Positions 37,080-49,763 of a stretch of DNA of 64,000 nucleotides are shown here, piece by piece. Position numbers and translations under genes: made by a program. The DNA lies in assembly GCA_903813345.2 (NCBI GenBank), contig CAIIXF020000005.1:15257375-15321374 (forward strand), given 5' to 3'. The notes beneath the pieces were generated by a model. The model was not told the DNA's origin. It saw only the letters and a list, made by a program, of their open reading frames with translations, and searched no databases. How positions within the stretch are numbered: position 1 is the first letter of the stretch; each line of letters opens with the position of its first letter. This DNA comes from Owenia fusiformis (lineage: Eukaryota > Annelida > Polychaeta > Sabellida > Oweniidae).

Positions 37080-39835
37080 ATGAATTCTACAATCCTGGTA
37101 TTGCTGGTTAGTTGCGTCATCATCAGTGTTGATGCAGCATTTCAACCTAACCCACAGAGAAAAACTTGGTGGGCAAAGCAAATAACAGATGATTTCTACA
37201 TAACAGGTCGTCTTTCAGCTAGACAAATAAAGTATGCACATGAAGATGGTTTCAAATCTATTTTATCTGTTGTCAACTTTACTGAACCTAAAACAAATGG
37301 ATTAGAAGAGTTCCCAACAACAGCTGATTGTCAAGAAATAGCAAAGAATGCTGGGATACGTTATGAGGTTGTGGTTCCCCCATCTGGAAATTGGAAACAG
37401 GATCTAGAGTTTGTTGGTCAATTTACAGTTTTAGCTGACTCACTACCCAAACCAATATTGGTTCATTGTGAAATAACCATTGCTGCCATGTTTGCATTGA
37501 TGAACTACTTTGCAAATAAGTACAGGAATGATACAAGTTTTTCTCCAAAGGTTGATGCAAAAAGCTTCTTTGAGATAGGTTCATTGCATGGAATGAACTT
37601 TAATGATACGGAAATGAAGGAAACTATCTCTATGGTAACTGGTGAGAAGATTATTGGAAGTGTGGCTGTTCCAGGTATTCCCATGGGGTGGGAGTGGTCA
37701 TGGAATTGGCAAATTAAGCCAGTATACAAGGACATCTTCATCGCTGGTCAGATTTATTCTACAAGTCTATCAACATTGAATAACACTGGCTTCAAATCAT
37801 TGATAAACAACCGGAGAGGAGTTGCTTTTGGGCGTCATGGTAAATACAAAGAAAATTAGAGATATTTTATCATTATTATTATATTGCCGTGTTTGTTGCT
37901 TTAAACATTTCATATTACACTATTTGCTTAAAAATTTTATCAATTGTACATGTTAATGTTATTATCACTCAACATTCTTCTCTCTTATGACCATATATAA
38001 GATATATAACTACTATATTAACCAAAATTATCTTCTCCAGATGCAACACCTTATGGTCCTTCTCAGGAAGAAGTGACACTTCTTAACATCAGAGACCAAA
38101 CCGGGACATATGCAGAAGGAGGAAGGCAAAATATTACACGCCTACTTGCAACACGAATTGATCCCAGCAGACCCAACACTTACATATCCAATACTTCCCT
38201 GGTTAATTATGAGGCTAGGAACCAGCTTGAGTTTGGTGATGATGTTGGGTATAATGAAACAATGGAAAGACAAGCAGTAGAGGCAGCTGGTTTAAAGTAC
38301 TATCACCATCCAACAGGTAAGATCACAAAATCACATGATAGGAAATGGTTAATTTTGCGTCTATTTAACCATTGAAAACATTTGATTGGAGGTATAATGA
38401 ATCGCGCTGGCATGCTCGGATCGTGTAGGTCTAAAGTTATGAAATTGCTTTGGATAATTGGACTATAAGTTATGACAATTTTCTCATTCTTCCCATTTTT
38501 GAGAATGTAAACAAAGGAAGTTAAGGTGTTTTCATTATTCTATTGTCTGAGTTGTTTTTGGTGCACAGTCTATTTCCTTGAGTGTGTTGTACACAGTATC
38601 ATTGTCCAAACTGGATGTGAAACATAATACCAATTTCCGTAGGACAATGTCACCATTTTTCATAAGATGTTAAAAATTGATTTATTGGTCTATATAGTTG
38701 TTTCTTGTCTGTTTATCATATAAGAACCACAACAAAGACCTTGACAATGAACAGAATAGAATTTTCGGTCATATATCACGCCATAAATCATAAAATCTTG
38801 GTCTTTATTCCTTAATTAATGTAAACAAAATGACCAATACAGAATGAAATAAATTCCACCGCATGAATAACAAACTGTGGAGATTAGAAAATGAAATGTA
38901 TTCCGAATTCTAATATGATACGTGACGTTACAATAGCTAGAACAATTGATTTACTGGTCTATTTTGGAGTAGGTATGACCGCTAAAATTCACAAATGCAA
39001 ATAGTTGTGTTTACTTGTCTGTCTATCAAATTAGAATCGTAACAAAGACCTTGATTTTATGATTTATGTCAAATATGTGACCTCAAATTCTATTCTGGCC
39101 ATTGCCAAAGACCTCAATCGATTTCATTCTTTTATCAATGAACAGAATAAAATTTTTGGTCATATATTATGCCATTAATCATAAAATCTTGGTCTTTATT
39201 CCTTCAATAATGACTAATACGGAATGATATAAACACCAACATGTTCATGTGTACTATAACTGCATGGCTTGCAGGTACCAATACTATGTATAAATACACT
39301 GTGGCAAGCTGGGGTGCCATGCGTACTGAAACAAAAGAAGCTATTGCAAGAGGACCAGTTCTCTTCCACTGCAGCTCAGGATTCCGATCAGGTAAAGTTA
39401 AAATGTTAATTTATTTTTACTTAACAAATATTGTTTCTTAAGTTATTTTTAGTTTTAGAACTTTTAGTTTGCTGATGTATAAATTTAAACTTTAAATTGA
39501 TTCTTTCCTCTTGTGTGGAGTTTTCATTATTTTCCGAGCCTGAGTATTGGCAATTTAAGCTCCTGTATTTCCTTTTTGCCTGCCTTCACCTTTCCTTTTT
39601 TATTTCAGGAATATGGGCAATTTTAGCTGCAGCTGACTATTATGGACTTGACTATGATTGGGCCTTGAAGCGTTCTAGGGAGCTGGGATTTTCACATGAT
39701 TCAAACTCAGACCAGGTGAAACTCTGGAAGGAAGTACTAATTAAGGATACCACCATTGATGAGACAAATAATGGACACAGATCTACATTCATGTTAACCG
39801 TGCCACTTCTGGTGTTTTGGGTTGTTTACCTATAA
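37080..39835 (+). CDS. Secreted two-domain BLH/DUF442-like phosphatase family protein, copy B
   Basis: Tandem paralogue of the gene at 26805-31087, same strand, about 10 kb downstream, with identical exon-intron phases. Exons 37080-37839, 38041-38316, 39275-39391 and 39609-39835 give 459 aa. Residues 1-19 are a signal peptide ending near VDAAF. Domain 1 has TGRLSARQIKYAHEDGFKSI and the loop VHCEITIAAMF (Cys130, no catalytic Arg). Domain 2 has GQIYSTSLSTLNNTGFKSLI and the intact-looking loop HCSSGFRS (Cys378, Arg383), then IWAILAAADYYGLDYDWALK and the C-terminal hydrophobic tail VPLLVFWVVYL typical of a GPI signal. Domain 2 has an inserted stretch of about 60 residues (TYAEGGRQNITR to GYNETM) compared with what I recall of bacterial DUF442. 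An untranslated exon probably begins at 36996. Function, substrate and partner are unknown; the exterior of the cell is inferred. Confidence 0.87.
38740..39235. repeat. Direct and inverted repeats in copy B intron 2
   Basis: CATAAATCATAAAATCTTGG followed by TCTTTATTCCTT (about 38780-38812) recurs at 39172-39203, each preceded by a block with GAACAGAATA and TTTTGGTCATAT. Inverted versions (AAAGACCTTGATTTTATGAT, 39046-39065) lie between them. Probably part of an unclassified element; non-coding. Confidence 0.5.
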
Positions 39836-41129
39836 TAATTAGATGACACTCAAATTATTTTGATGCTATAAGGAGGTCATATTTCTATTCAGCAAGGACT
39901 TCAGCTCCCTGGCTATGACGTAAGATCAGATGTTGTAAAGCACAATAGATGTACAATTCATTTAGTATATATAAATGTCCTCCACACCTCTTAGCATCAG
40001 ATGGACTACTTGCTATATATGATTATGAAAGAGCATTCAGTATGAAGTCACAGTGTTTTGAGCTTATCATTTATAGTGTGCATGACCTAATTGTACAGGC
40101 TTTCCCTTCTAATACACTGAATACAACAGGGAACATTGTGTATGTAACTTAATTGTAATTTTCAATTCAGCAACCAAGGTTTGCTGGTTCTCAGTTGCGG
40201 CTCAATGAATGCAAAAACATGGAAAAAAATCTTACAATGTTATTCAAATAGTGATACTATGGTGAGCAAATTCTATTGATCATACACAGGTATCCTATTG
40301 TATTTTATATGGCTTATACGTATACATGCATATGATACATTTGTACTTTGACCTACTTTTACAATTGGACATATTTTTATCTTGACACATTTTAGAACAA
40401 TGTCAAAATATTAGGACACTTTATGGAAGTCAAAAGAATCAAAAAAATTGCACAATGATGTTCAACATGTGATCCCACAAAATGGTGTCAGTTTTCAGAC
40501 TAAGAGTACATAATTAAAAGAATATCATAGCACTTACACATATTGTGTTGACTTAATATTACGATTATTTTTCAGATTTACTTTCAAATGATGTAGAAAT
40601 AAATAATGTAAATTCTAAGAATTATTATGTCAGTCATAAGCTTGAGCACTTGTGTCATTTTCATGAATCCTTGACATATTAGTCCATCTTCACTGCACTG
40701 GCTGTTTTAGAAGTTAATACTTATATTCAAATACATTTTCATTAGGTTTACCATGATACTGGGTTCAAATGTCCAGGTGGGCTTCAAGTATTGACATTGT
40801 TCCTTTTTCCACAAAGCTGCTTATGATTTCTCACAAACATATTTTAAAAATCTCCAAAGGTAGCTGACTAAAATGTATTTCCAAACAACAAGAAAAAGAA
40901 ACAGCTAAGTGCACAACCAGTCCCAGGTTTTGCTCTCCCTTTCATTTGTCCATCTATTTATTGACAGTGGTCGGAGTTTGATGGACAGTGGCTATGACAA
41001 ATGGTAGGTGGTGACATTTTTTATGTTAATGCCTTGTATTTATCTATCTATATGATGAGTGCAGTATTTATTCATCCACATGCCATTTGTATTGCCACCA
41101 GTTGACCGCCTTCGGTAAGACTGAAAGAT
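39836..41129. other. 3' flank of copy B, no gene seen
   Basis: AT-rich sequence likely to include the copy B 3'UTR. A partial GGTGGTGACAT repeat lies at about 40968-41040 (GTGACATTTTTTATGTTAAT). Nothing else is recognised. Confidence 0.5.
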
Positions 41130-42353
41130 ATAGGTGGAATTACACCTACGATGTAAAAGCGCTTTTTAAAATCCTATCGGGTTTCGACCCGCCTTTAGAG
41201 TCAGGTGTAATCACGATCGCGGATTTAGAAAAGCGCTTTTGTAATCCTCCCAGACCCCTAGTCATTAAAAACCGCTTTCACACCCAAAGGCGGTTTAACG
41301 TGTAGGTGTAATACCGATTGGTTTTCAAGGCGCTTTAACTCGATTTTACACTGAACGAAAACTATATTTGCGCATGAGCATCAAGCATGTTATTGATTTC
41401 CGGTGTGGAGGAAACTTCAAAAAACAAAATTCAAATATTGTGCCAAATGTCTCTCTACCCATCCGAAAGTTCCTTCGGAAATCATCATTATTCCACGTTC
41501 TACAAAGAACAACGCAATTTGTAAATAGAATAACCGTAAATTAAATAAATAATATAATACTATTGACGACGGATATTGATGATTCAGCATCCCGAACAGA
41601 AGAAAGTAGCTAATATTATGATAATAGCTCTTCTCGATCACTTTGACGCTCACTGGGCCAAAAATCTAGTCTTATATTTATACGCCCTGGGCGTATAAAA
41701 AATGATAAAATAACGGACGAAATTACCCCTTCTTTCAGTTATACGCCCAGGGCTTATATACGAGAAATTCCGGTACTATTGTAGATTGGGGAAGGCGAGG
41801 GAAGGGGATGATTGAATAGTTGAAATTACCTCTCTACAATGAAGTAAAAAAAATGACGAGATCTTTGTCTTGTCCACATCGTTCGTTCCTGTCCCATATT
41901 ACCAAGGATGCCAAACAGCCCCAACAAAAGTACCATCTTCATTTTACTGGATCTCTCTTGGATCTCTCCTAACGACCGAGCTTCTCTCTTTGCGCGCTTG
42001 TGCATTGTTTTCCATGCTTTCTTTAGCACATATTTATTAACGCCAGAGGTAGATTGAATACGATTTAAGAAAAAATGAACATACAGTATCGGATCATTTT
42101 GAATCTCCAGAGATGGCGCTACGGTTGAAAGTGTATATCTAAATAGCAGATTTTGATGCAAATGCGATGGTTGATGGCAAATTTTTGTCTTAAATCAGTC
42201 TAAAAGCATTTAGAAAAATCAAGTGTAATCACGAAAAGTTGTCTTCAAGGCGCTTTTAAAATTCTGGTGTAATCAGGATTGCGGTTTTCTAGCCTACGTT
42301 ACCCAAAACGCCTTGAAAACGCCTTTAGCCATGAAATAGGTGTAATTCCACTA
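41130..42353. mobile_element. 1.2-kb inverted-repeat DNA element, type unknown
   Basis: The ends are TAGGTGGAATTACACCTA (about 41131) and the inverse TAGGTGTAATTCCACTA (to 42353). Subterminal AAGGCGCTTT and GGTGTAATC(A/C)(C/G)GATCGCGG motifs recur near both ends. The interior is richer in CpG than its surroundings. Minus-strand open frames at 41826-42161 (111 aa, Lys/Arg-rich) and 41417-41653 have no similarity I recognise. A shorter relative is at about 35218-35292. Probably non-autonomous. Confidence 0.65.
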
Positions 42354-45144
42354 AGTATTAAGATAAAAGTGATCCTACTTTTAAAACCACTTTTTAGATG
42401 TAACTTTTTGTATGTGGACATCATGTCTTCACCCACACATCCAAACCACAACATGTCTGATATATCACGATTTCCAAAGATGCTCTCGATGTCTACTTAG
42501 CTACAGGCTGCGCCACATTTGATTTTATGGTAAGACTAGGGTAAATAACATTTTAGCTTATCTTTATACATGTATATCTGTTACAGACTATATATCATAT
42601 CCTATTAGGTTCTTGTATTTAATTGTTCATTTTTTATGGTTATAAAATGTTAATTGTTACGAAAGAAGGCATTAATCACCATATTAGGTTAATGTGCGTT
42701 TATTACAGATTAAATTTCCAGGATAGTGGGACACATGAAAACATGTGGCTATAGAGCGACACCTATAACAACCCAAACTAAAACACAATCACAATCGTAT
42801 CTAACACACATCCATACAGATGGCATTTATATGTTCATGTTTTTTGTTTACTTCCAGGTACATGTGTAGCAACTTGCTTCATCAAGCTTCAGACCTGTCC
42901 TTGTGGTTGTGATTGAGTGTGGGAACCAATGATGCACACTCAGTGGTTAATACTGGATCATCAAGGTAAGAAAAAATATTTTATGCAATATAATAAGTAA
43001 GTATCCATAAGCACAATGGTGTTATTCAAGGAGTGTTCATTACTATTTGTTGATAATTTTGTCAGTTCATAATCATGTGGTTGTGTTCTTGTGAATCCAT
43101 GCTTTTGACATTTCCATGTAAATGTTTGGATTTTACCGTCAAAGATGGCAGCACTATATGAATTTATTGTACGTCGGAAGATGTTTCCATCACAATCATA
43201 TTGTAATAAAAAATGAAGCTAGACAATATCAAATTCACCACCACATTGTTTAAACTGTGTATACAGACTGTAGCAAGCTTTAACCAAGGGAAAGTGGTTT
43301 TATCAAGGGGGAGCTTTTGCCTGGGGGGGGGGGGGGTGGGGACTTTTTGACAGTTTTTGCTATGGGCCTGGTATATAGAGGTTATACCTAGGGAGGAATT
43401 CTATATTTTGCTAATACAGAGGGATATGATATGATATCTTGCAGTGATGGATCACATTAAACAATCTTGAACTGCTTTAAATGCCTAATATCATTGTTTA
43501 TCTTATAGACATTGCTACGTAATTAATAACTGTAACCACAATTAGAAAAAGTTAATGGGAAATGGGAGTCTAATTTTATATCCTTTGGTTTATTCCAAAG
43601 CAATATATTTACACTTTCTTGACCTGTAAATTAATCACTGTAACGGTTAATATCATTGTATATTTTATTCTTTTATTAGATCACGACAATTAATGTACAA
43701 ATACAATATGATTCTCAAGTCGCCAAAGGCATCATATAAGAATGTAAGGGGGGGGGGGCAGGTCGTGACCATTGTATGAATAGATTAAGGCAAAAGCCTG
43801 TACATCTTTTGCAGAAATGACATACTTTTACTTGAGAGATGTTCCTGTTAGTATGCACAGTATCAGTCATATGCAGAGTTTGTTGTCAATCATTATTCCA
43901 TTGAACTGGAGAAAATCAAGGATTTCAACAATACGATTTCCTCAGTATCCTTGCTATCACCTTATTATTAGGGCCGTATTTTCCCTATAGCAGGAACTAA
44001 TTAGTGATGGATGTTTACAGTTTACTGTCTCTGGTATATTTTGAGGACACGTTTTGTTCCTATTTGCATCTTCAGATTTATTGTTGAAGGATTTGATTAC
44101 TAAAGGGGTCATATGAAGACAATTTTTCCTATAGGCCCAATTTGATAATATAAAGCAGTATGTGCAGGACTTGAGTTACAGAGCTAGTGTTGTTTGCTAT
44201 AGACCAGTTGACCAGAAAAAAGCATGTGCATTTTCAAAGTTTGTGGACATTCATTATAGTTTTTTCAAATAACTTCAATATTGGGCTCTTTTACTAAAAA
44301 TAATTATTTTCAACATTTTCTCAATTGTGCTCTTGTGTTTCTGATTTCTTTCCCCCTGCATTTTGTATCGACTCTTTGGTCTCCCGTCCCTTGTATTAAT
44401 AAAGTTATTTTTTTCAACAAATTCATCAATAGCAATCCACATTTTCTAGTCTCGCTACACGTCCATGTGAGTCCTGTGTGAGAGGTTTTGTAGTCAAGTA
44501 GTGGGAGGGGGGGGGGGGGTCACAGGGGCTTATAGCTAGACACATTTGACACATTCTCTCTCAAAGTTTCTCAAGTAACTTTGACACATTCCCTCTTAAT
44601 TTCCCTTTGAAGTGGCAGGAGATGGGAGTGGTTTCATTGTTGCTATGACAACATCTCCATACATGATTGTAAAGTTGCTTTTTTCTTAAAAGAAAACACA
44701 TAAAACCAGTTGTCTAAAAATTCAATACTTCTTTTTGTCAATATGTGTAACTGTCAACATATTCAACATATGCGGCAGTAAATTATGAAATTATTATTCT
44801 GATTATATCGGTACAACATTTAAGTTGCTTTGTTGAGGTGGGGGGAATAGCCAGGATCCAACTACAGGTGAGGCAAATTTAAATGAGTTAAAATAGGCGA
44901 GGCAAAAACTGGGTTAAAGGTAATGTAATAATAGCACTAAATTCTTTTTCAAAGTTTCAGTTGAAAAAATGTCAAAATTAAAAAAAACTTCTGCATTGTT
45001 ACAATGCCCCATGTCATTACATGCTTTTTAGGCACAACATATTTGATTTCCTTGTTTGGATTTGGAGATGTGTTCAATTACTATATTTTCTTTGACACAC
45101 TTCAATCTTTCTTGGATGTCAGGCTTTATGTTGATGGGCCATGC
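42354..45144. other. Intergenic, no gene recognised
   Basis: AT-rich with G-homopolymer tracts near 43325, 43748 and 44509. A possible non-coding exon (42858-42965, AG before and GTAAGA after) could be a 5'UTR exon of a downstream gene, but it has stops in every frame I followed and no independent support. Confidence 0.4.
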
Positions 45145-45475
45145 CAGTAAAACCTGTATATCCAAATACCTCCCAATCTGAACACTTTTTCGGTTCTATT
45201 TTTTCCTTCCATTGATTCCTATGTTAAAAACACTTGAAATGTGAATACCTCCCAGTCTGAACAGTGAACAGTCAAATTGTAAAGTTAACCTGTCTAATCT
45301 GAACACATTCCACAAAATATTGCATGTTTCTTTCAAAATTGCTAAAATATTTTCAATTTAACACTCAATTGTTACTTTTGAAAAATAAACATTGAAGGGT
45401 CACAATCATTGTAGTGAACCTCCAAACCCGCTTTAAATTGGTCCCAATGGTGTTTGGATTAGACAGGTTTTACTG
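45145..45475. mobile_element. CAGTAAAACCTGT inverted-repeat element
   Basis: It begins CAGTAAAACCTGTATATCC and ends GGATTAGACAGGTTTTACTG, giving a 13-bp perfect terminal inverted repeat. Internal CCAATCTGAACAC-type motifs repeat. Related to copies at 21881, 53252 and 56795. 331 bp, non-coding. Confidence 0.8.
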
Positions 45476-45890
45476 TATTTACAACAATAGTCAGCCATTC
45501 TTTCTTTCAATGCCCTCGCATTCCTAAAGCCAATGTTGGCTTTGGATTCAAGAATGCCAAGGGGCCTATGGAAATGATAAAATACCATTGAGCTGATTAA
45601 AAACGTCTGTTAAATATAAATGTACCTGAATGTAAGATTATTACATTAATAGAAACATTCATTTGTAAGAATTGAAAGATAAAGGGTCAAAATATCAAGC
45701 ATATAAAGATTAGAGCAAATCTGGTATCTTTATTCATTGTCAAAGTCAATAATGTGGTAGATTTCAAGTTACAATATTGCACAAAGTGGGTGATAAACTA
45801 TAAGTACTCTCTTTTGACTTTTGCACTTTCAAGACTATTAAGGCCAGGGAATATTCTTGTTTCTTGTGAACAGGCACCAGAAAGTCCATA

Positions 45891-48302
45891 AAGGTGCAGG
45901 AATGGCTATATCGTTGTATAGCGATATATATCGTCTCTCGGACGATATATTCGTGAAACTATCTCTTCCCATCCTCAAATCGAAATATATCCGATATATA
46001 TCTCTGGGGTAGGATATATATCGAATATATCGTGTATATCGTCGTGTATAATTTTAAGAACTGATTCAAAAAAAAATATTGGGGATATATATCCGATATA
46101 TATCTTGAAGACAGGATATATATCGATTATAGCGTATATATCGTGTGTGTATCGCTCTATATCTTGGAAAGAGGATATATATCGAATATATCGTGTATAT
46201 CGTGCTTGAAAAATAGGGTATTCGATATATATCCTGTCTTCAAGATATATATCGGATATATATTCCCAGTTTACAATTTTGTTAAATCAGTTCTTATATT
46301 TTTCAAACATGATATACATGATATATTCGATATATATCCTCTTTCCAAGATGCGATATACACACGATATATACGATATATTCGATATATATCCTCTTTTC
46401 AAGATATTCAGGATTAGAGGGATGATATCAGGGATGATATTGACACCATCCCGGGTATATTAAAAAAATTTACATGTTTCCCAAAAATTCATTTTCAACA
46501 AAAAATTTCATTTTTTTGATAAAAATTATCTTCACATTTTAATTTCTTTAAGTATTATGTTTTTCTTGCCCTAATACTTAATTTCTCAATGTACTTGGGA
46601 GTAGGATATACACTCTCACCCTATGCTTAGTGAGCGGACCTAATTTCAAGGGTGATGGTAAAGACGAGGCATGGCGCCCAAAAACCAAAGAATATTAGTA
46701 CCATAATCTTTTAAGTCGTATTATTGCAGCATTAGGTGATGATATTATATTTTATGCTGTTTTAGAAGTGAAAGATGTTAAACTATGCATACCATTTGTT
46801 TTACATCCAATAAAACGAATAGTTAAGATGAAACAGTCGTTTAAAGATACAATTTGAATTTACCGCAAGAAATTACAACCTAATATTGTCAATAATTCCT
46901 GATCGATGTCACATATAAAGATATATGTACCTAGATATGTTTTATTTTTTCATATATGCGAAATAAGGCGGTCTCTAGTTATGTACATCCAATACAAAAT
47001 GAATGTTTACTATTCGGCGATCAGAATTTCGATGACGAGCAATGGCGATGTAATTTGCGAAGAAAGCATCAGTGCACCTAGTTACAGGCTCGTATATCGA
47101 ATGTATCGTGTATATCGTCGTGTATAATTTTAAGAATTGATTCAACAAACCCTGTATTGGGGATATATATCCGATATATATCTTGAAGACAGGATATATA
47201 TATCGAATATAGTGTATATATCGTGTGTATATCGCTCTATATCTTGAAAAGAGGATATATATCGAATATATCGTGTATATCGTTGTGTATAATTTTAAGA
47301 ACTGATTCAAAAAACCCTGTATTGGGGATATATATCCGATATATATCTTGAAGACAGGATATATATATATATCGAATATAGCGTATATATCGTGTGTATA
47401 TCGTTCTATATATTGAAAATAGGATATATACCGAATATATCGTGTATATCGTCATGGATAATTTTAAGAACTGATTCAAGAAACCCTGTATTGGGGATAT
47501 ATGTCAGATATATATCTTGAAGACAGGATATATATATCGAATATAGCGAACATATCGTGTGTATATCGCTCTCTATCTTGGAAAGGGGATGTATATCGAA
47601 TATATCGTGTATATCGTGTATATCGACATGGATAATTGTAAGAACTGATTCAACAAACTCTATATTGAGGATATATATCCGATATATATCTCGAGCACAT
47701 GATATATATAGCATATAGCGTATATATCGTGTGTGTATCACTCTATATCTTGAAAAGAGGATATATCCAATATATCGTGTATATCGTGTATATCGTCATG
47801 GACAATTGTAAGAACCGACTCAACAATCTCTGTATTGGGGATATATATCCGATATGTATCTTAAACACAGGATATATATATCGAATATAGCGTATATATC
47901 GTGTGTATATCGCTCTAAATCTTGAAAAGAGGATATATATCGAATATATCGTCTATATCGTCTATATCATCATGGATAATTGTAAGAACTGATTCAACAA
48001 ACCCCTGTATTGGGGATATATATCCGATATTTATCTTAAAGACAGGATATATGTAGCAAATATAGCGTATACATCGTGTGTATATCGCTCTATATCTTGG
48101 CAAGAGGATACATATCGAATATAGCGTGTATATCGTCATGGGTAAATGCTAGGAACATGATAAAATTTGGAGAAGTATATCTGGCCAGATTTTATATAGC
48201 CTTATATATCGACGATATATATCGAATATATCACATGTAAGTCAATGAGAGGCAGTATAGCGATATATATCGCTATACAACGATATAGCCATTCCTGCAC
48301 CA
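45891..48302. mobile_element. TIR-bounded block of AT-rich tandem repeats
   Basis: The left end GGTGCAGGAATGGCTATATC GTTGTATAGCGATATATATC (45891-45930) is matched by its inverse at about 48263-48302. Between them lie units of about 165-175 bp built on CGAATATATCGTGTATATCG, TTTTAAGAACTGATTCAA, GGGGATATATATCCGATATA and CGTGTGTATATCGCTCTATA. Six ordered units occupy about 47085-48160. Units at about 46216-46400 run in the opposite direction, and about 46425-47085 is non-repetitive. The CAGAAAGTC sequence occurs just outside both ends. The long Ile/Tyr-rich frames on both strands are artefacts of the repeat. Confidence 0.8.
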
Positions 48303-49763
48303 TTCTCAGAAAGTCACGCCTCCTCTATTTGGAATTGTTAAATTTGTTGTTATGTTAAACTTCCACTAAAGTTATAAAGCATTAATGTGTGGTACCTTTT
48401 TAATTTTAATACCATATGATTGATCGATTAATCATTCAGAGGCATTACTAATTTTTCCCAACCAGACACGAGACTATTTTTTGTGGCCTAATGCATCTTT
48501 GTGTTTATGTCACCACTGCAAGTGGTAATGTTATTGTCTCCAACTTTTTTGTATTTGGCCTTTGGTGGTCAGTGTTTTGTGGTTGGTGTTTGGTATCTGT
48601 AACAAATGGCAAGTAGTGACTTTTTGCATGTCAATGCTTTGTTATGCATATTGTTACAGTAACAGTTTCCAACTTTTTTGTTGTGGAAGTCTGTGGTTGG
48701 TGGTTGGAGTTCGGCATCTGTAACAAATGGCATGTGGTGACATTTTCTGTGTTAAGTTGTAATAAAAATAACTCTGATAAACCCTGCCAGATAACATAAA
48801 TCTAAAGTCAGACAATATATGAGTAACTCTCTGCTGACACAATGACTTTTATAGTCAGTTTACATTATTTAATACTTTAGAATTTAAGAATATATATAGA
48901 TGTATCTACTAGAGTGAAACTTTTAATCAATCATACAACCAATGACCATTGATGAATCAAAAATTCTTTACAATTTGGGATTTGCTCAAATTGTGCAAAG
49001 CTTCAAGGTATGTGTACCCTTAAAGTCATGAAGCCAAAAAAAACTTTCAAAAAGTGAACCCTATTTAATTAATGGTTTCTGTTATTTTATTAATCATACT
49101 AATTATTTACCATGAACTCCCTCCTATTATTACCCTAACTATTTCTATCCAATCAAATTTCACCTTATGGAAGGCAACATTTTAGAAGTACCTCACCAAA
49201 ATCACGCTTACTTTCCAGAATCTTGCCCTTATTTAAGGTTAGTGTGAGATGTTGGTGTCATTTTTCTATCTGAAGATTAACAGGTCAATTCTGAAGTTGT
49301 AAAAGCTCATGAGATTTACAATCGGTTACTATCACCAAATCAGAGTGTCTGAAGTTGAAATGAAGCGTGGGTTATTCTTACCAGAAACTGCACTTTGAGG
49401 ATTTAAAAAAATACAAGGCGGAGTTATAGCATAGTAAAGCCAGCTGGTATCATTTTTCAACCACACTTTAGAACCTCGAATGATTTTTTACTGAGAGATC
49501 TTGCTAGAGTGAGGAACATTGAAGGATTAGTTAGTGCTGAAGTTTGAAGTGTTTTAGCAAGATAACGAGATCTAGATAATCTCTACAAGGATAATCTAGG
49601 GATAATCCTTACTCCAAGAACACAACTGGGAGTATCAAGCAGCACATTTTATTTCAACGTAAACATTAAAACAAATGCGATTGGAATACGTGAAATCGCA
49701 TTAAAGGATTAATTTAAGGATTTCGATTGGCGATAATTGCAACTTGTTATTTGATACAACATC
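48303..49763 (+). other. Upstream region of the fibulin gene
   Basis: It contains two GGTGGTGACAT repeats in tandem (48507-48640 and 48655-48755) and then about 1 kb of unique sequence leading to the fibulin start. The promoter and 5'UTR should lie in 48760-49763, but I cannot identify a start site or a TATA box. Confidence 0.5.

Noticed and set aside
42858-42965. Cys-containing segment flanked by AG and GTAAGA as a coding exon
   Set aside because: Stops occur in the frames I followed and no family is recognisable; at most a 5'UTR exon.
45893-48302. Several Ile/Tyr-rich frames of 70-111 codons on both strands
   Set aside because: All are translations of the AT-rich palindromic repeat; frames are open on both strands at the same place.
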